From Aquisalibacillus elongatus (GTDB lineage Bacteria > Bacillota > Bacilli > Bacillales > Alkalibacillaceae), in NCBI RefSeq assembly GCF_003843875.1, contig NZ_RKRF01000007.1:806001-870000 (forward strand): a DNA stretch of 64,000 nt, given 5' to 3'. Below the pieces are notes generated by a model that worked only from the letters and a program-made list of their open reading frames with translations, made no database searches and was not told the DNA's origin. The translations under genes and the position numbers were made by a program. The number at the start of each line of letters is the position of its first letter. Position 1 is the stretch's first letter. Below, piece after piece: positions 35,965-44,663 of the stretch.

Positions 35965-36894
35965 TTAGAAAATTGACCAATTCTTCTCCTCAGCCAATTT
36001 TTCTAGGAATTTAATACCTACTACACTGTTCCCTTTCTCATTTAGTGCAGGGCCAAAAACCGCTATTCCTCCACAACGCTTTATGACTCCCATAATAGCA
36101 CCTGAAACGCCACTTTTTGCAGGAATGCCAACATTGATTGCGAAGGTCCCTGATTCATTATACATGCCGCAAGTGACCATGAATGTTTTGCATATGCGGG
36201 CTACATATCCAGGTATTAGAATTTCATTTGTATCAGGGTCGAGCCCATCATGTGCAAAAACAGCCGCAATTCTAGCTAATTGCTTCACATTCATTTGAAT
36301 GGCACATTGTTTCGTATAGACATCCAACAGTTCTTCTACATCACCTGTTACGATGCCGTGTTGTTTCATAAAATAGCATAGCGCTCTGTTTAAGTATGCT
36401 GTATCATATTCTGATTGAGCAACTTCGGGATCAAATGATATAGAATCATCCGCTGATAATTTACGGATCAATTTTAATAATTCATCAACCATCTCATCAG
36501 CGTTACGCCCTTTTATCATATTGGTAACAGCTAAGGCACCAGCATTGATCATTGGATTAAATGGCTTAGCAGGATCTTTGACTTCTAGTTTTGCCACCGA
36601 ATGGAATGGTTCACTTGTAGGTTCTTTATCTACTCTAGAAAAAACCGCTTCTTCCCCGTGCTGAATTAAGGCCAAGGCTAACGTCAAGATTTTTGAAACA
36701 CTTTGAATCGTAAACATATATTCATCCTGGCCTGTCGAGATTACCTGACCTCCTACCGGATAATAAGCTACCCCAATCGTCTCGGGTTGTTGATTAGCCA
36801 AAGCAGGTATATAATCGATGATATTCCCATTATTGGCATATATGCGCACGTGCTCTAACCAATCAGTTAAATCTGTTTGTGTTATGTTAATCAT
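35965..36894 (-). CDS. glsA: Glutaminase A
   Basis: A 309-residue serine-type glutaminase that converts glutamine to glutamate and ammonia. Seen: the catalytic S-x-x-K in FTIQSVSKILTLALAL at about residues 61-76, the family block PFNPMINAGALAVTNMI at about 111-127, and MTCGMYNESGTFAINVGIPA-like text near 240-258, with GIPAKSGVSGAIMGV for the second half of the active site. Normal length. It corresponds to B. subtilis ylaM (glsA2) and is divergent from ylaL. Confidence 0.95.
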   Translation of the reverse strand: MINITQTDLTDWLEHVRIYANNGNIIDYIPALANQQPETIGVAYYPVGGQVISTGQDEYMFTIQSVSKILTLALALIQHGEEAVFSRVDKEPTSEPFHSVAKLEVKDPAKPFNPMINAGALAVTNMIKGRNADEMVDELLKLIRKLSADDSISFDPEVAQSEYDTAYLNRALCYFMKQHGIVTGDVEELLDVYTKQCAIQMNVKQLARIAAVFAHDGLDPDTNEILIPGYVARICKTFMVTCGMYNESGTFAINVGIPAKSGVSGAIMGVIKRCGGIAVFGPALNEKGNSVVGIKFLEKLAEEKNWSIF

Positions 36895-36982
36895 AAAAAA
36901 TAATACTCCTCTCGTGCATTGTCAATTAATCTCCGTTATACTCGTATATGGATTAGATAAGTATTGAAGATGAGGTGACAAA

Positions 36983-37468
36983 ATGTATATTGTACAAATT
37001 CAAGGTAATGTAAGACATCCCATTACATTAGATCCAACTGTTTGGATTTTTGATGATCGAAAAATTTTATTAGATGAAGCGTTTAATAATCAAAGTTCAG
37101 ATGCTCAAAATCATGCTGCTAATGAAGATACACCTTTTAATCGTAATCAGTATCAGCAAAAAATGAACCCTCCAATAAACGAAAGTGTTAAAAAATTTGA
37201 TCGTAAAAAAGTTCTAGAAAACAGTTACCTAATGCCGATCAACCATTTCTTACCTAACGCCGAGCCAGATAAAAATGCGACAAAAGCCATCTTACATACG
37301 GATGACGGTCAACAAGAGATAACAATTGATGAATTAAATGATTCTTTATTATTATTCGCATTAGACGGAAAACCATTAAAAGATGATGGACCTGTCCACC
37401 TTTATTTTAATGACGGTCGTAATTATGACGCACCAATAAAAAGTATTAAAAAAATTCATATTGAATAG
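36983..37468 (+). CDS. ylaL: YlaL-like protein of unknown function
   Basis: A 161-residue cytoplasmic protein starting MYIVQIQGNVRHPITLDPTVWIFDDR, which matches the YlaL family of Bacillaceae in sequence style and position next to glsA. No catalytic motif, signal peptide or membrane segment is seen; the middle is polar and low in complexity (about residues 40-75). Function unknown. GAGGTGACAAA precedes the ATG, and a strong terminator follows. B. subtilis phoH, normally next, is missing. Confidence 0.78.
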   Translation: MYIVQIQGNVRHPITLDPTVWIFDDRKILLDEAFNNQSSDAQNHAANEDTPFNRNQYQQKMNPPINESVKKFDRKKVLENSYLMPINHFLPNAEPDKNATKAILHTDDGQQEITIDELNDSLLLFALDGKPLKDDGPVHLYFNDGRNYDAPIKSIKKIHIE

Positions 37469-37505
37469 CAAAAAGCTTGTGCTTCCATCGCACAAGCTTT
37501 TTTAA
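37469..37505 (+). terminator. Terminator of ylaL
   Basis: A perfect 12-bp stem AAAAGCTTGTGC/GCACAAGCTTTT with a 7-nt loop and a T-run. Confidence 0.9.
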
Positions 37506-37590
37506 TGGTTAAATTCCTTTTTATTTTAAACATTTTCCTAACATAAATACGCCAATTAGTTACAAACTAAAGAAAAAAGGAGTATGGTTA

Positions 37591-38166
37591 ATGAAATATA
37601 AAGGGTTAAACATTATGATGCTAATTATCCTCTTTTCAGCTGGATGTATGTCTCAGCAACAAGGTAACAATATGAATTCCAATCCAGATATTGAACAATT
37701 AAGTGACTCTGAAACCGAACAATCTAATAACCATTCTAACCGAGAAGCTTCACAGCGTTTAGCTAAACTGGCCACACAAGTTCCAAATGTTAATGATGCC
37801 AGAGTGCTGGTTTTTGGTTCATACACGTTAATAGGCATAGATATTGACGAAGACTTAGATCGATCGAGAGTAGGTTCAGTGAAGTATTCCGTTACAGAAG
37901 CTGTCAAAGATGATCCTTTCGGGCATTACGCTTTTGTCATGGCAGATGGTGATATTATGGAGCGCATTCGTAATATGAATCAGATGATTAGAAATGGCGA
38001 ACCGGCTGATGCAATTATTGATGAAATATCTAATGTCGTCGGCCGTTATTTACCTGAAACACCGACAAAAGAAAAAACACCAAAACAAGATGAACCATCA
38101 AATACACGCGGTGATGCAGACGAAGATATAACCAATATTCAAAAAGAACAAGGTAATCAAAATTAA
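37591..38166 (+). CDS. ylaJ: YlaJ/YhcN family sporulation lipoprotein
   Basis: A 191-residue lipoprotein: signal with LFSAGC (Cys 19), a polar Asn/Ser/Gln linker, then the YhcN/YlaJ domain with ASQRLAKLATQVPNVNDARV at about residues 51-70 and the ferredoxin-like strands LIGIDIDEDLDRSRVG. YhcN and YlaJ are spore cortex or inner-membrane lipoproteins; YlaJ has been linked to L-Ala-triggered germination. It is followed 14 nt later by a manganese catalase gene, probably co-transcribed in sporulation. Confidence 0.9.
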   Translation: MKYKGLNIMMLIILFSAGCMSQQQGNNMNSNPDIEQLSDSETEQSNNHSNREASQRLAKLATQVPNVNDARVLVFGSYTLIGIDIDEDLDRSRVGSVKYSVTEAVKDDPFGHYAFVMADGDIMERIRNMNQMIRNGEPADAIIDEISNVVGRYLPETPTKEKTPKQDEPSNTRGDADEDITNIQKEQGNQN

Positions 38167-38180
38167 AGGAGTTAAACATT

Positions 38181-38999
38181 ATGTTCTATCATGTTAAAGA
38201 ATTACAATATCGAGCAAAACCAGATCGCCCTGATCCGGTCTACGCCAAAAAACTTCAGGAAGTGTTAGGTGGACAATATGGTGAAATTTCCGTAATGATG
38301 CAATATTTATTTCAGGGTTGGAATTGTCGAGCTGAAGGTAAATATCGAGATATGTTACTTGATATTGGTACAGAAGAAATTGCCCATGTAGAAATGTTGG
38401 CCACGATGATTGCCCAATTATTGGATAAAGCACCTGTAGAAGAACAAGAAAATGCTGCAAAAGACCCTGCTATTGAAGCTGTTATGGGTGGCATGAATCC
38501 ACAACATGCTATTGTAAATGGATTGGGTGCCTCGCCAAATGATAGTGCGGGTTATCCTTGGAATGCGAGATATACAATCTCAAGCGGAAATTTACTTGCG
38601 GATTTCAGAGCGAATTTAAATGCTGAGTCTCAAGGAAGGCTGCAGGTCGTTAGACTGTATGAACAAACAGATGATATTGGTGTTCGAGACATGCTCTCGT
38701 TCCTTATTGCTAGGGATTCTATGCACCAAAATCAATGGTTAGCAGCAATAGCAGAATTAGAGGAAAAAGAAGGAAAAGTGGTACCTAGTACATTCAACCG
38801 ACAGTATGAACGAACAGATGTGTCATACACATTTATGAATTGTTCTGAAGGTCAAGAAAGCGAGGCCGGTCGATGGGCAAGCGGAACGGCGATGGATGGA
38901 CAAGGTCAATTCAATTATGATCCAAACCCAAAAGCTCAGGGTCAAAACCCAACTCTAAACCCAGCTCCAGGTTATATACACGGCACTCCAAAAAACTAA
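38181..38999 (+). CDS. Manganese catalase family protein (CotJC-like)
   Basis: A 272-residue ferritin-like dimanganese protein. The likely metal ligands are all present: Glu 35 (GQYGEISVMMQY), Glu 65/66 and His 69 (TEEIAHVEML), Glu 149 (LNAESQGRLQ) and His 182 (DSMHQNQW), at nearly the same numbers as in the Lactobacillus plantarum enzyme. Members either disproportionate hydrogen peroxide or are spore coat components (CotJC, YjqC). The C-terminal 45 residues are Gly/Asn/Gln/Pro-rich. The neighbouring ylaJ suggests a spore role. AAGGAG precedes the ATG. No cotJA or cotJB is next to it. Confidence 0.9.
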   Translation: MFYHVKELQYRAKPDRPDPVYAKKLQEVLGGQYGEISVMMQYLFQGWNCRAEGKYRDMLLDIGTEEIAHVEMLATMIAQLLDKAPVEEQENAAKDPAIEAVMGGMNPQHAIVNGLGASPNDSAGYPWNARYTISSGNLLADFRANLNAESQGRLQVVRLYEQTDDIGVRDMLSFLIARDSMHQNQWLAAIAELEEKEGKVVPSTFNRQYERTDVSYTFMNCSEGQESEAGRWASGTAMDGQGQFNYDPNPKAQGQNPTLNPAPGYIHGTPKN

Positions 39000-39008
39000 A
39001 TAACAACA

Positions 39009-39046
39009 AAAAATAATAACCGGTCGTGTTCCGGTTATTATTTTTC
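39009..39046. terminator. Bidirectional terminator after the manganese catalase gene
   Basis: A perfect 15-bp stem AAAAATAATAACCGG/CCGGTTATTATTTTT with a 7-nt loop; its right arm contains the end of the next gene on the minus strand. Confidence 0.88.
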
Positions 39047-39292
39047 TTTCACTTCATTATAATATTGTACACCGAATTGAGATCCTTCAGAGACCATTTT
39101 TGAATTTTCGTGATGGTCGACTTCTTCTGGTTTTCCTGCTTTTTCTACTGTATTTGTCTCTTGATTTGTCATGCGTTCTTTAATTTTATAATATTGATCC
39201 TTTAATTTTTGTCTCTTATCTTGATCTCTCATCATGTATGCACCTAATGCGGCTCCACCAGCAACTACTGTTGATAATACTCTTTTCTTCAT
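39038..39292 (-). CDS. Small YtxH-like membrane-anchored protein
   Basis: An 84-residue protein: a short weakly hydrophobic N-terminus (VLSTVVAGGAALGAYMM, about residues 5-21), then a lysine-rich helix DKRQKLKDQYYKIKERM, then an acidic tail. The layout resembles YtxH-type stress proteins, but similarity is too short for a firm name. Start supported by AAAGGAGG 7 nt upstream. It is transcribed against its neighbours. Function unknown. Confidence 0.65.
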   Translation of the reverse strand: MKKRVLSTVVAGGAALGAYMMRDQDKRQKLKDQYYKIKERMTNQETNTVEKAGKPEEVDHHENSKMVSEGSQFGVQYYNEVKEK

Positions 39293-39398
39293 ACAATCGC
39301 CTCCTTTTACGATATCTTACTTTATGTCTACCCTAAAATTATTATTTGAAACATAAATCATATTTACGTGTTATAATGAACGATTAAGAGGTGATTAT

Positions 39399-39599
39399 AT
39401 GCGAGTAAGATGTGTCTTATGTGATGAAGTTGAAAAAATAGATTCATTTTCCTTATTAGCAAAAAAAATTCGTAAACGACGTGTTCAAAATTACCTATGT
39501 CCAAGCTGTTCTGAACGAATAACTAAAAAAACAATAGAACGAAAAAATACTGGCAATTTCAAGTTATATGAAGAGCCAAAACGCGACCCTTATATTTAA
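39399..39599 (+). CDS. ylaI: YlaI family zinc-ribbon protein (DUF2197)
   Basis: A 66-residue protein with two cysteine pairs, CVLC at 5-8 and CPSC at 34-37, forming a probable zinc ribbon, joined by a basic stretch (AKKIRKRRVQNYL). It matches B. subtilis YlaI (DUF2197), of unknown function. AGAGGTGATTAT precedes the ATG. It sits between ylaJ and ylaH in the conserved order and ends at its own terminator. Confidence 0.85.
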   Translation: MRVRCVLCDEVEKIDSFSLLAKKIRKRRVQNYLCPSCSERITKKTIERKNTGNFKLYEEPKRDPYI

Positions 39600-39648
39600 T
39601 AAGCTCCCTAAAAATAACCAGTTTTTAAACACAAATTTATACGGCAAA

Positions 39649-39682
39649 GCAAAAGGCATATGAATACGTATGCCTTTTATTA
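39649..39682 (+). terminator. Terminator of ylaI
   Basis: A 10-bp stem AAAAGGCATA/TATGCCTTTT with an 8-nt loop. Confidence 0.75.
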
Positions 39683-39707
39683 TTGTTGATAAATGACAAT
39701 AAGATTA

Positions 39708-40259
39708 TTAAAAGGATATATCTTGTAGGAGCCAATCATCCTTTATCTTTACAAAATAGAATGTAAAGTATCGATCTTCTTTAACAGATACATTATTTTC
39801 ATCAAAGTAAAGAGGACGTATAGTTGCTTCAGCTGCATTACCACTTTGTTCGAATGAAACGCTTTCGATAAACCATCTTTCTAAAGTCTGATTATCATTG
39901 TTGTAAGTAATTTTCTTTTCATAACTTGGCGTTATAGCATATATTTCATCATTTTTTTCTTTGAAATGAAGTTCTTCATGGGACCGTTCATTCAAATTGT
40001 CGATCCCCTCACTTTGTAAATTATAAAGAAATTGTGAACTATACATGTTAATATAAGATGTATCTTGTACTTGATACTCATAAAGCCTCTCAATATCACG
40101 CAATTTTTCTAACTCTTTTTCTGCTTCTTGGACTTTATCTTTAAGATCTTGTACTTCTGTTTCTAACTGTTTAACTTCGTTTGAATCAGGAGAATTTGCT
40201 TTTTCATCACATCCAGTAATAATAATTAAAAATGCTAAAATCATTAATAATTTCTTCAT
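39708..40259 (-). CDS. Lipoprotein with an N-terminal coiled coil, function unknown
   Basis: A lipoprotein of 183 residues: signal LLMILAFLIIITGC, lipid-accepting Cys at about 17, then a heptad-rich coiled coil (VKQLETEVQDLKDKVQEAEK, about residues 28-58) and a C-terminal domain of about 110 residues with alternating strands and the aromatic end DDWLLQDISF, which resembles small NTF2-like or DUF4878-type folds. No function can be assigned. The frame opens at a GTG inside the GAGGTG site; the ATG at 40259, 6 nt after it, is the start. Confidence 0.75.
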   Translation of the reverse strand: MKKLLMILAFLIIITGCDEKANSPDSNEVKQLETEVQDLKDKVQEAEKELEKLRDIERLYEYQVQDTSYINMYSSQFLYNLQSEGIDNLNERSHEELHFKEKNDEIYAITPSYEKKITYNNDNQTLERWFIESVSFEQSGNAAEATIRPLYFDENNVSVKEDRYFTFYFVKIKDDWLLQDISF

Positions 40260-40376
40260 CATAGCCACCTCATTATTAGTTACGTTTAATCAACAAAGCT
40301 CTTCAATTAATTCAATAATTAAGTGTTATTCTCCTGCTTATATTAAACTGATTCACTCGTTTATTACGAATACATA

Positions 40377-40409
40377 ATAAAAAAGCAGTCTCTATTGACT
40401 GCTTTTTGA
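40377..40409. terminator. Hairpin terminator between ylaH and the coiled-coil lipoprotein gene
   Basis: An 11-bp stem AAAAAGCAGTC/GACTGCTTTTT with a 6-nt loop, A-run and T-run on either side. It ends ylaH on the minus strand. Confidence 0.85.
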
Positions 40410-40449
40410 CTTTAAAGCTGAATTATTTAAGGTGTAAAAGACAACGTAT

Positions 40450-40779
40450 TTAGGTCTCTGACTGACGTTCCTTATGAAGACGATATCGATAAATCGCCAA
40501 CACAATGGATGTAACGATGAGAACTTCTATAATTGGTAGTCCAAAATAGGCAAATGGAATTAAGATAAAACAACCTAGAATTAACAGTAAATATACAACT
40601 AACGATTTCAACAACGGCAAACTTTTAGCAAATCCTAATTTATATGTAATAATTGCAAATACAACAATTGAAAGGAACAATAGCCAAAAGCTACCTATAT
40701 CAATTAAAAAATATTCTTCAATTGGACTAAAGCGAAAATGGTCACCAGGTAACACCTGTTCATTTGACTGTTCATCCAT
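40450..40779 (-). CDS. ylaH: YlaH-like membrane protein
   Basis: A 109-residue protein with three transmembrane helices (about residues 27-46, 58-77, 79-98) and the family-typical link YKLGFAKSLPLLKSLVVYLL between the first two. Function unknown. The longest reading starts at 40800, but AGGAGG lies inside it; ATG at 40779 with a 7-nt spacing is the true start (MDEQSNEQ). It occupies the YlaH position; typA, its neighbour in B. subtilis, is missing. Confidence 0.85.
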   Translation of the reverse strand: MDEQSNEQVLPGDHFRFSPIEEYFLIDIGSFWLLFLSIVVFAIITYKLGFAKSLPLLKSLVVYLLLILGCFILIPFAYFGLPIIEVLIVTSIVLAIYRYRLHKERQSET

Positions 40780-40904
40780 AATTAAACCTCCTCTATTCAT
40801 CCTATCTCATCATACAGGACATGAACGGTGAAATCTATATCACATTCTAATGTTTTCAAATTTTGTCACATCATTTATACTTTAAAAAGATGAGGTGAAT
40901 AAAA

Positions 40905-41081
40905 ATGAGTCACAACCAAAAAATGTTTATACTAGCCGTGCTCGTCGTACTTTGTTTCGTAGCAGCAGCAATTATCATTAGTTACCGTAATTACTGGTTA
41001 ATGGGCTTATCACTTCTATTAGGCTTTAGCCTAATGGGATTAGGATTTAAATTAAAGCGAGACGAACAAAACAGACAATAA
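40905..41081 (+). CDS. ylaF: Small two-helix membrane protein (YlaF/DUF5325-like)
   Basis: A 58-residue ORF too short for usual cut-offs. ATG with GAGGTGAAT 6 nt upstream. It has a polar N-terminus MSHNQK, two transmembrane helices (about residues 8-25 and 30-49) and a charged tail KLKRDEQNRQ. Size, topology and position beside ylaH fit the YlaF family; function unknown. It ends directly at a strong hairpin terminator, supporting that it is a real gene. Confidence 0.75.
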   Translation: MSHNQKMFILAVLVVLCFVAAAIIISYRNYWLMGLSLLLGFSLMGLGFKLKRDEQNRQ

Positions 41082-41114
41082 ATATGCTCCAGTCAGGAGC
41101 ATATTTATTTTTGT
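41082..41114. terminator. Bidirectional terminator between ylaF and suhB
   Basis: An 11-bp perfect stem AAATATGCTCC/GGAGCATATTT with a 5-nt loop and T-run. Confidence 0.88.
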
Positions 41115-41899
41115 TGAATAAAAGACATAAGCGATTCGTGAATGGCTTTATTTGAACAAATAACCGTATTTCCAGTCAACATATCAATTGAGCTTCCATC
41201 TACTCTAGTTGTAACTCCGCCAACTTCATCAACAATAATTTTACCTGCAGCAATATCCCAAGGCTGTAAACGCATGGTGATATAAGCATCAATAATCCCT
41301 TCAGCAATATAAGCAAATTCCAGCGCAGCAGACCCATAGGAACGTGTGCCTTTTACTTTTCGAACTAAATCGTGGATTTTTCTCTCATCTAGTCGGCGAT
41401 TTGGAATTGCCCAAAAGTTATTTAATCCGACTAGGGCGTCTGATAAAGTCTTATTTGGATCAATTGGAGCTAGTTTTTCTCCATCTTTATACGCACCTTC
41501 ACCCTTAATTCCCTCATACATCGTGTCATTCATCACATCATAAATTAAACCAATCTCTCCCACACCGTCATGATAAATGCCAACCGATATCGCAAAAAAG
41601 CGCTGTTGATGAACAAAATTCATGGTGCCATCAATTGGGTCAATAATCCATACTGTCCCATCTAAAGAATGGACCTCTTCCCCCATTCCTTCCTCACCAA
41701 GGATTTTATGATCTGGGTATCTCTTCGTAATATGATCCACAAAGAATTGTTCTGTGTTCTTGTCAATTTCCGTAACTAAATCTTTTCGATCGCGTTTCGT
41801 ATCAATTTTATAAGGTTTCTGCATTTCACTTTTTATGAGCTTCCCTGCTTCTATTACCCATTGTTTTGCCTCATTTAATATGTAGTCTCTGTTATTCAT
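41105..41899 (-). CDS. suhB: Inositol monophosphatase family protein
   Basis: A 264-residue Mg2+-dependent phosphatase. Seen: GEEGMGEEVH at about residues 69-78, WIIDPIDGTMNFVHQQRFFA at about 85-104 (the DPxDGT metal site), and LQPWDIAAGKIIVDEVGG at about 201-218 (WDxAAG). All metal ligands are present. The substrate may be inositol phosphates or related sugar phosphates; B. subtilis YktC is the positional equivalent. AGAGG is 13 nt upstream. Divergent from yktB. Confidence 0.92.
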   Translation of the reverse strand: MNNRDYILNEAKQWVIEAGKLIKSEMQKPYKIDTKRDRKDLVTEIDKNTEQFFVDHITKRYPDHKILGEEGMGEEVHSLDGTVWIIDPIDGTMNFVHQQRFFAISVGIYHDGVGEIGLIYDVMNDTMYEGIKGEGAYKDGEKLAPIDPNKTLSDALVGLNNFWAIPNRRLDERKIHDLVRKVKGTRSYGSAALEFAYIAEGIIDAYITMRLQPWDIAAGKIIVDEVGGVTTRVDGSSIDMLTGNTVICSNKAIHESLMSFIQQK

Positions 41900-42017
41900 G
41901 TGATTTGATCATCCTCTTTAATTCATAATCTCACGCCAATTGCCTTGTATATTATTATAAACTACTTTGAACTTATGCTAAAATAATTTACAGTAAGCAA
42001 GAAAGGAGCGATGAATT

Positions 42018-42659
42018 GTGGCGAATTTTACAGGATTTACGGAACAAGATTTTGATGTATTTAAAATTGATGGTCTAGACGAGCGTATGGAAGAACTACG
42101 CGGCCGCTTATCACCAAAGCTTGAAACAATTGCACATGACTTAGAACCAACTGCCACAAGCGCAACAGGCGATGAGATGTTCGTTCACGTTGCCAAACAT
42201 GCAAGACGTACGAAGAATCCACCTAACGATACATGGGCAGCATTAGCGAGTGGCAAACGAGGCTATAAAAAACTCCCTCACTTCCAAGTAGGTCTTTGGG
42301 AATCACATGTATTTGTCTGGTTTGCAGTCATTTATGAAAGTCCAATCAAAGGTGACTTTGCAAGACAATTAAAAGAAAAAAAAGAAGACATCTTAACACA
42401 CATTCCTGATCATTTCGTTTGGTCTAAAGATCACACACAACCTGATACAATCAGCCATCAAGACATGAAAGACGGCCAATTTGATCAATTAGTAGACCGC
42501 CTTGAAAATGTAAAAAAAGCAGAATTACTATGCGGCATCACTTTTGATCGTGACGATAAGCGATTAAAAGATGGACAAGCGTTCATTAAGCTTTGTGAGG
42601 AAGCAATTCAAACCTTATCAGAACTATATAATCTAACAAAAAATGTTCAACATAATTAA
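42018..42659 (+). CDS. yktB: YktB family protein (UPF0637, DUF1054)
   Basis: A 213-residue cytoplasmic protein matching UPF0637: GFTEQDFDVFKIDGLDERME at about residues 5-24, HVAKHARRTKNPPNDTWAA at about 56-74 and VGLWESHVFVWFAVIYE at about 91-107. Function unknown. GTG start with AAAGGAG 9 nt upstream. It sits between suhB and yktA exactly as in B. subtilis and ends in a terminator shared with the next gene. Confidence 0.92.
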   Translation: MANFTGFTEQDFDVFKIDGLDERMEELRGRLSPKLETIAHDLEPTATSATGDEMFVHVAKHARRTKNPPNDTWAALASGKRGYKKLPHFQVGLWESHVFVWFAVIYESPIKGDFARQLKEKKEDILTHIPDHFVWSKDHTQPDTISHQDMKDGQFDQLVDRLENVKKAELLCGITFDRDDKRLKDGQAFIKLCEEAIQTLSELYNLTKNVQHN

Positions 42660-42661
42660 TT

Positions 42662-42699
42662 AAAAAATAGGCTTTCTTTTATAGGAAGCCTATTTTTAA
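42662..42699. terminator. Bidirectional terminator after yktB
   Basis: A 12-bp stem AAAAATAGGCTT/AAGCCTATTTTT with an 11-nt loop, A and T runs on both sides. Confidence 0.88.
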
Positions 42700-42700
42700 T

Positions 42701-43219
42701 TCATTCTGTGCGATTATTTAATTGCTCCACTAATTCTTCTAATTGTCTCATAACGGTATCCTTGGTTGCATTTTCGCCTAAATTAGATTTCTCAAACCCA
42801 ACTTCACGCAGAATTTCACCTAATTCTTCATAATTCTTTTGATCTTCTGATGATAAATCGCTATAAACACCTAATGGTTCTGATTCTGTTCTATAATCAA
42901 ATTGTTGTAAACTACCATTTAAGTGATAAAAGAATTCCTCTTCACTCTGCGAGAAAGTATTTAATGAAGAACCAATATTCCAAGCAAGACCGATTCCATT
43001 CATTAACTCTTCTACTTTAGTTGTTACTAAGCCCGGTTCTGACCATTGATCTTCACGTTGGCTAGAGATTCGATCTTCCAATTGTATAAAGTCTTGTCTG
43101 ATATCTGTGACAACTTGTTCCGTCACATAATTCATCTTGTTAAATCCCCAGATTATAATCATAACCAAAACGACGATTAAAACGACTAATGTTCCAAAAA
43201 TGGCTTTTTTTCTATTCAT
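42701..43219 (-). CDS. Membrane-anchored protein of unknown function
   Basis: A 172-residue protein with one N-terminal transmembrane helix (IFGTLVVLIVVLVMIIIWGF, about residues 6-25) and an acidic extracytoplasmic domain of predicted helices. There is no lipobox. No known motif is recognised. GGGGGGAG lies just before the ATG at 43219, which is preferred to the upstream GTG at 43231. It is placed between yktB and yktA, which are adjacent in B. subtilis, so it is an insertion. Confidence 0.7.
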   Translation of the reverse strand: MNRKKAIFGTLVVLIVVLVMIIIWGFNKMNYVTEQVVTDIRQDFIQLEDRISSQREDQWSEPGLVTTKVEELMNGIGLAWNIGSSLNTFSQSEEEFFYHLNGSLQQFDYRTESEPLGVYSDLSSEDQKNYEELGEILREVGFEKSNLGENATKDTVMRQLEELVEQLNNRTE

Positions 43220-43323
43220 AACTCCCCCCAATGTACAACAAACATAAAAAAGCAGGCTCTCCCTTTATCGTTAAGTTTACCATAATCAAACAAAAAAGGA
43301 GGAAGTGCTCACAAATGAATTGC

Positions 43324-43596
43324 TTATCTCAAATAAATTTTTTCTGAACCGTCTGCCTGCTTGGCAGCTTGAACGACTTTATAAGGTACGTAACCTGATT
43401 GTTTCTCAAAGTCTTTAAAAAGCGTCTTTTCTTCTGCTTTTGAAGGAACGACTTGTTTCAACAGTTTATATTGATCTAACACTTGATCAGCTCTAACATC
43501 CTTTTCATAGGCTTGCTCGACAAGCTGAAAAAACTCCACCACATTAATGACTTCCTCAGTTGACCAGTCTGGATCAATGGGATAATGATATTCCAT
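43324..43596 (-). CDS. yktA: YktA family protein (UPF0223)
   Basis: A 90-residue protein with the UPF0223 pattern MEYHYPIDPDWSTEEVINVV at its start, then DVRADQVLDQYKLLKQVVPS and the C-terminal GYVPYKVVQAAK. Function unknown; small helical fold. The longest frame begins at a GTG inside the AAAGGTG site, so the ATG at 43596 is used. It lies 15 nt after the nitronate monooxygenase gene on the same strand and is probably co-transcribed with it. Confidence 0.88.
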   Translation of the reverse strand: MEYHYPIDPDWSTEEVINVVEFFQLVEQAYEKDVRADQVLDQYKLLKQVVPSKAEEKTLFKDFEKQSGYVPYKVVQAAKQADGSEKIYLR

Positions 43597-43611
43597 TATG
43601 TTCACACCTTT

Positions 43612-44568
43612 TTATAGATTTGTCCATTTTGATTGAATTTGGCGGATATCGTTTTTTATAGATTCAAACAATTCTTGAACGGTTGGAACTTCGTTGATTC
43701 TAAGGGCAACTTGCCCCGCCCAAGCAAAACCTTCTTCTTGCTTACCTTCATGGATATAACGTTTATTAGCTTCACCGCTAATATAATCTTTTAACCCTTC
43801 ATAACCTGCTTCTTTTGCTTCTAATTCTAAAATTTCATCAGTCCAGTTATTTTTTAAGGCTCTTGCAGGTGCGCCAATGGATTTTTTAATAAGTACTGTT
43901 GCGTGTTCATTAGCCTCTATTAAAGACTGCTTATAAGATTCATGAGCATGAATGCATTCTTTCGTTGCAATAAATCTTGTCCCCATCTCAATTCCCTCAG
44001 CTCCTAATGCTAAGGCTGCCATCAATCCACGCCCGTCGCTAATTCCGCCAGATGCGATAACCGGAATATTTACAGAATCAACGACTTCAGGGGTTAACAC
44101 AAACGTACCAATATCATCACGTCCTAAATGGCCTCCCCCTTCGTAACCAACGACCATTACGGCATCTGCACCTAGTTCTTCTGCTTTAACCGCTTGTCGT
44201 TTAGCTGCCACCAAAACTAACTTCTTAGTATTTGTATTCTGAAACATATCTAAGACAGGCTTAGGATTTCCTCCTGTTACAGAAATCGCTGGAACTTCTT
44301 CATCCACCGCTACTTTCACCATATCTTCAAACGGTCTGCCATGCTGCCCAATCGCAAAATTGACACCAAAAGGTTGATCCGTCATTTCTCTTACTATATG
44401 TATTTCTTTTCGTAAAGATTCTGGGTCCTTCAAACTCATAGCTGTAATCTGACCAAGCCCACCAGCGTTTGAGACGGCTGCCGCTAGCTCAGCGTAAGCC
44501 AAATGAGCTAGTCCTCCTTGAATAATGGGAAGCTCAATATTCAACAAATCAGTAACCCTAGTCTTCAT
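43612..44568 (-). CDS. Nitronate monooxygenase family flavoprotein
   Basis: A 318-residue FMN TIM-barrel protein of the 2-nitropropane dioxygenase/FabK-like group. Seen: ELPIIQGGLAHLAYAELAAA at about residues 12-31, the GYEGGGHLGRDDIGTFVL loop at about 142-159 with the probable catalytic His, and the FMN-phosphate site IPVIASGGISDGRGLMAALA at about 168-187. Oxidation of alkyl nitronates is the family activity; an enoyl reductase role is less likely without FabK features. AAGGGAG upstream of the ATG. Confidence 0.88.
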   Translation of the reverse strand: MKTRVTDLLNIELPIIQGGLAHLAYAELAAAVSNAGGLGQITAMSLKDPESLRKEIHIVREMTDQPFGVNFAIGQHGRPFEDMVKVAVDEEVPAISVTGGNPKPVLDMFQNTNTKKLVLVAAKRQAVKAEELGADAVMVVGYEGGGHLGRDDIGTFVLTPEVVDSVNIPVIASGGISDGRGLMAALALGAEGIEMGTRFIATKECIHAHESYKQSLIEANEHATVLIKKSIGAPARALKNNWTDEILELEAKEAGYEGLKDYISGEANKRYIHEGKQEEGFAWAGQVALRINEVPTVQELFESIKNDIRQIQSKWTNL

Positions 44569-44625
44569 TTAACCACTCCCTTTCTAGCATCTACTTAAAT
44601 GGTATCATGTTTTTTCACTAATTGT

Positions 44626-44663
44626 ATAAAAAAACTCAAACGCCTTAAGCGTTTGAGTTTTTA
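44626..44663 (-). terminator. Terminator of the SR1-like transcript
   Basis: A 13-bp stem AAAACTCAAACGC/GCGTTTGAGTTTT with a 4-nt loop and a T7 run on the minus strand. It overlaps the SR1P stop codon, as expected for a compact dual-function RNA. Confidence 0.88.
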
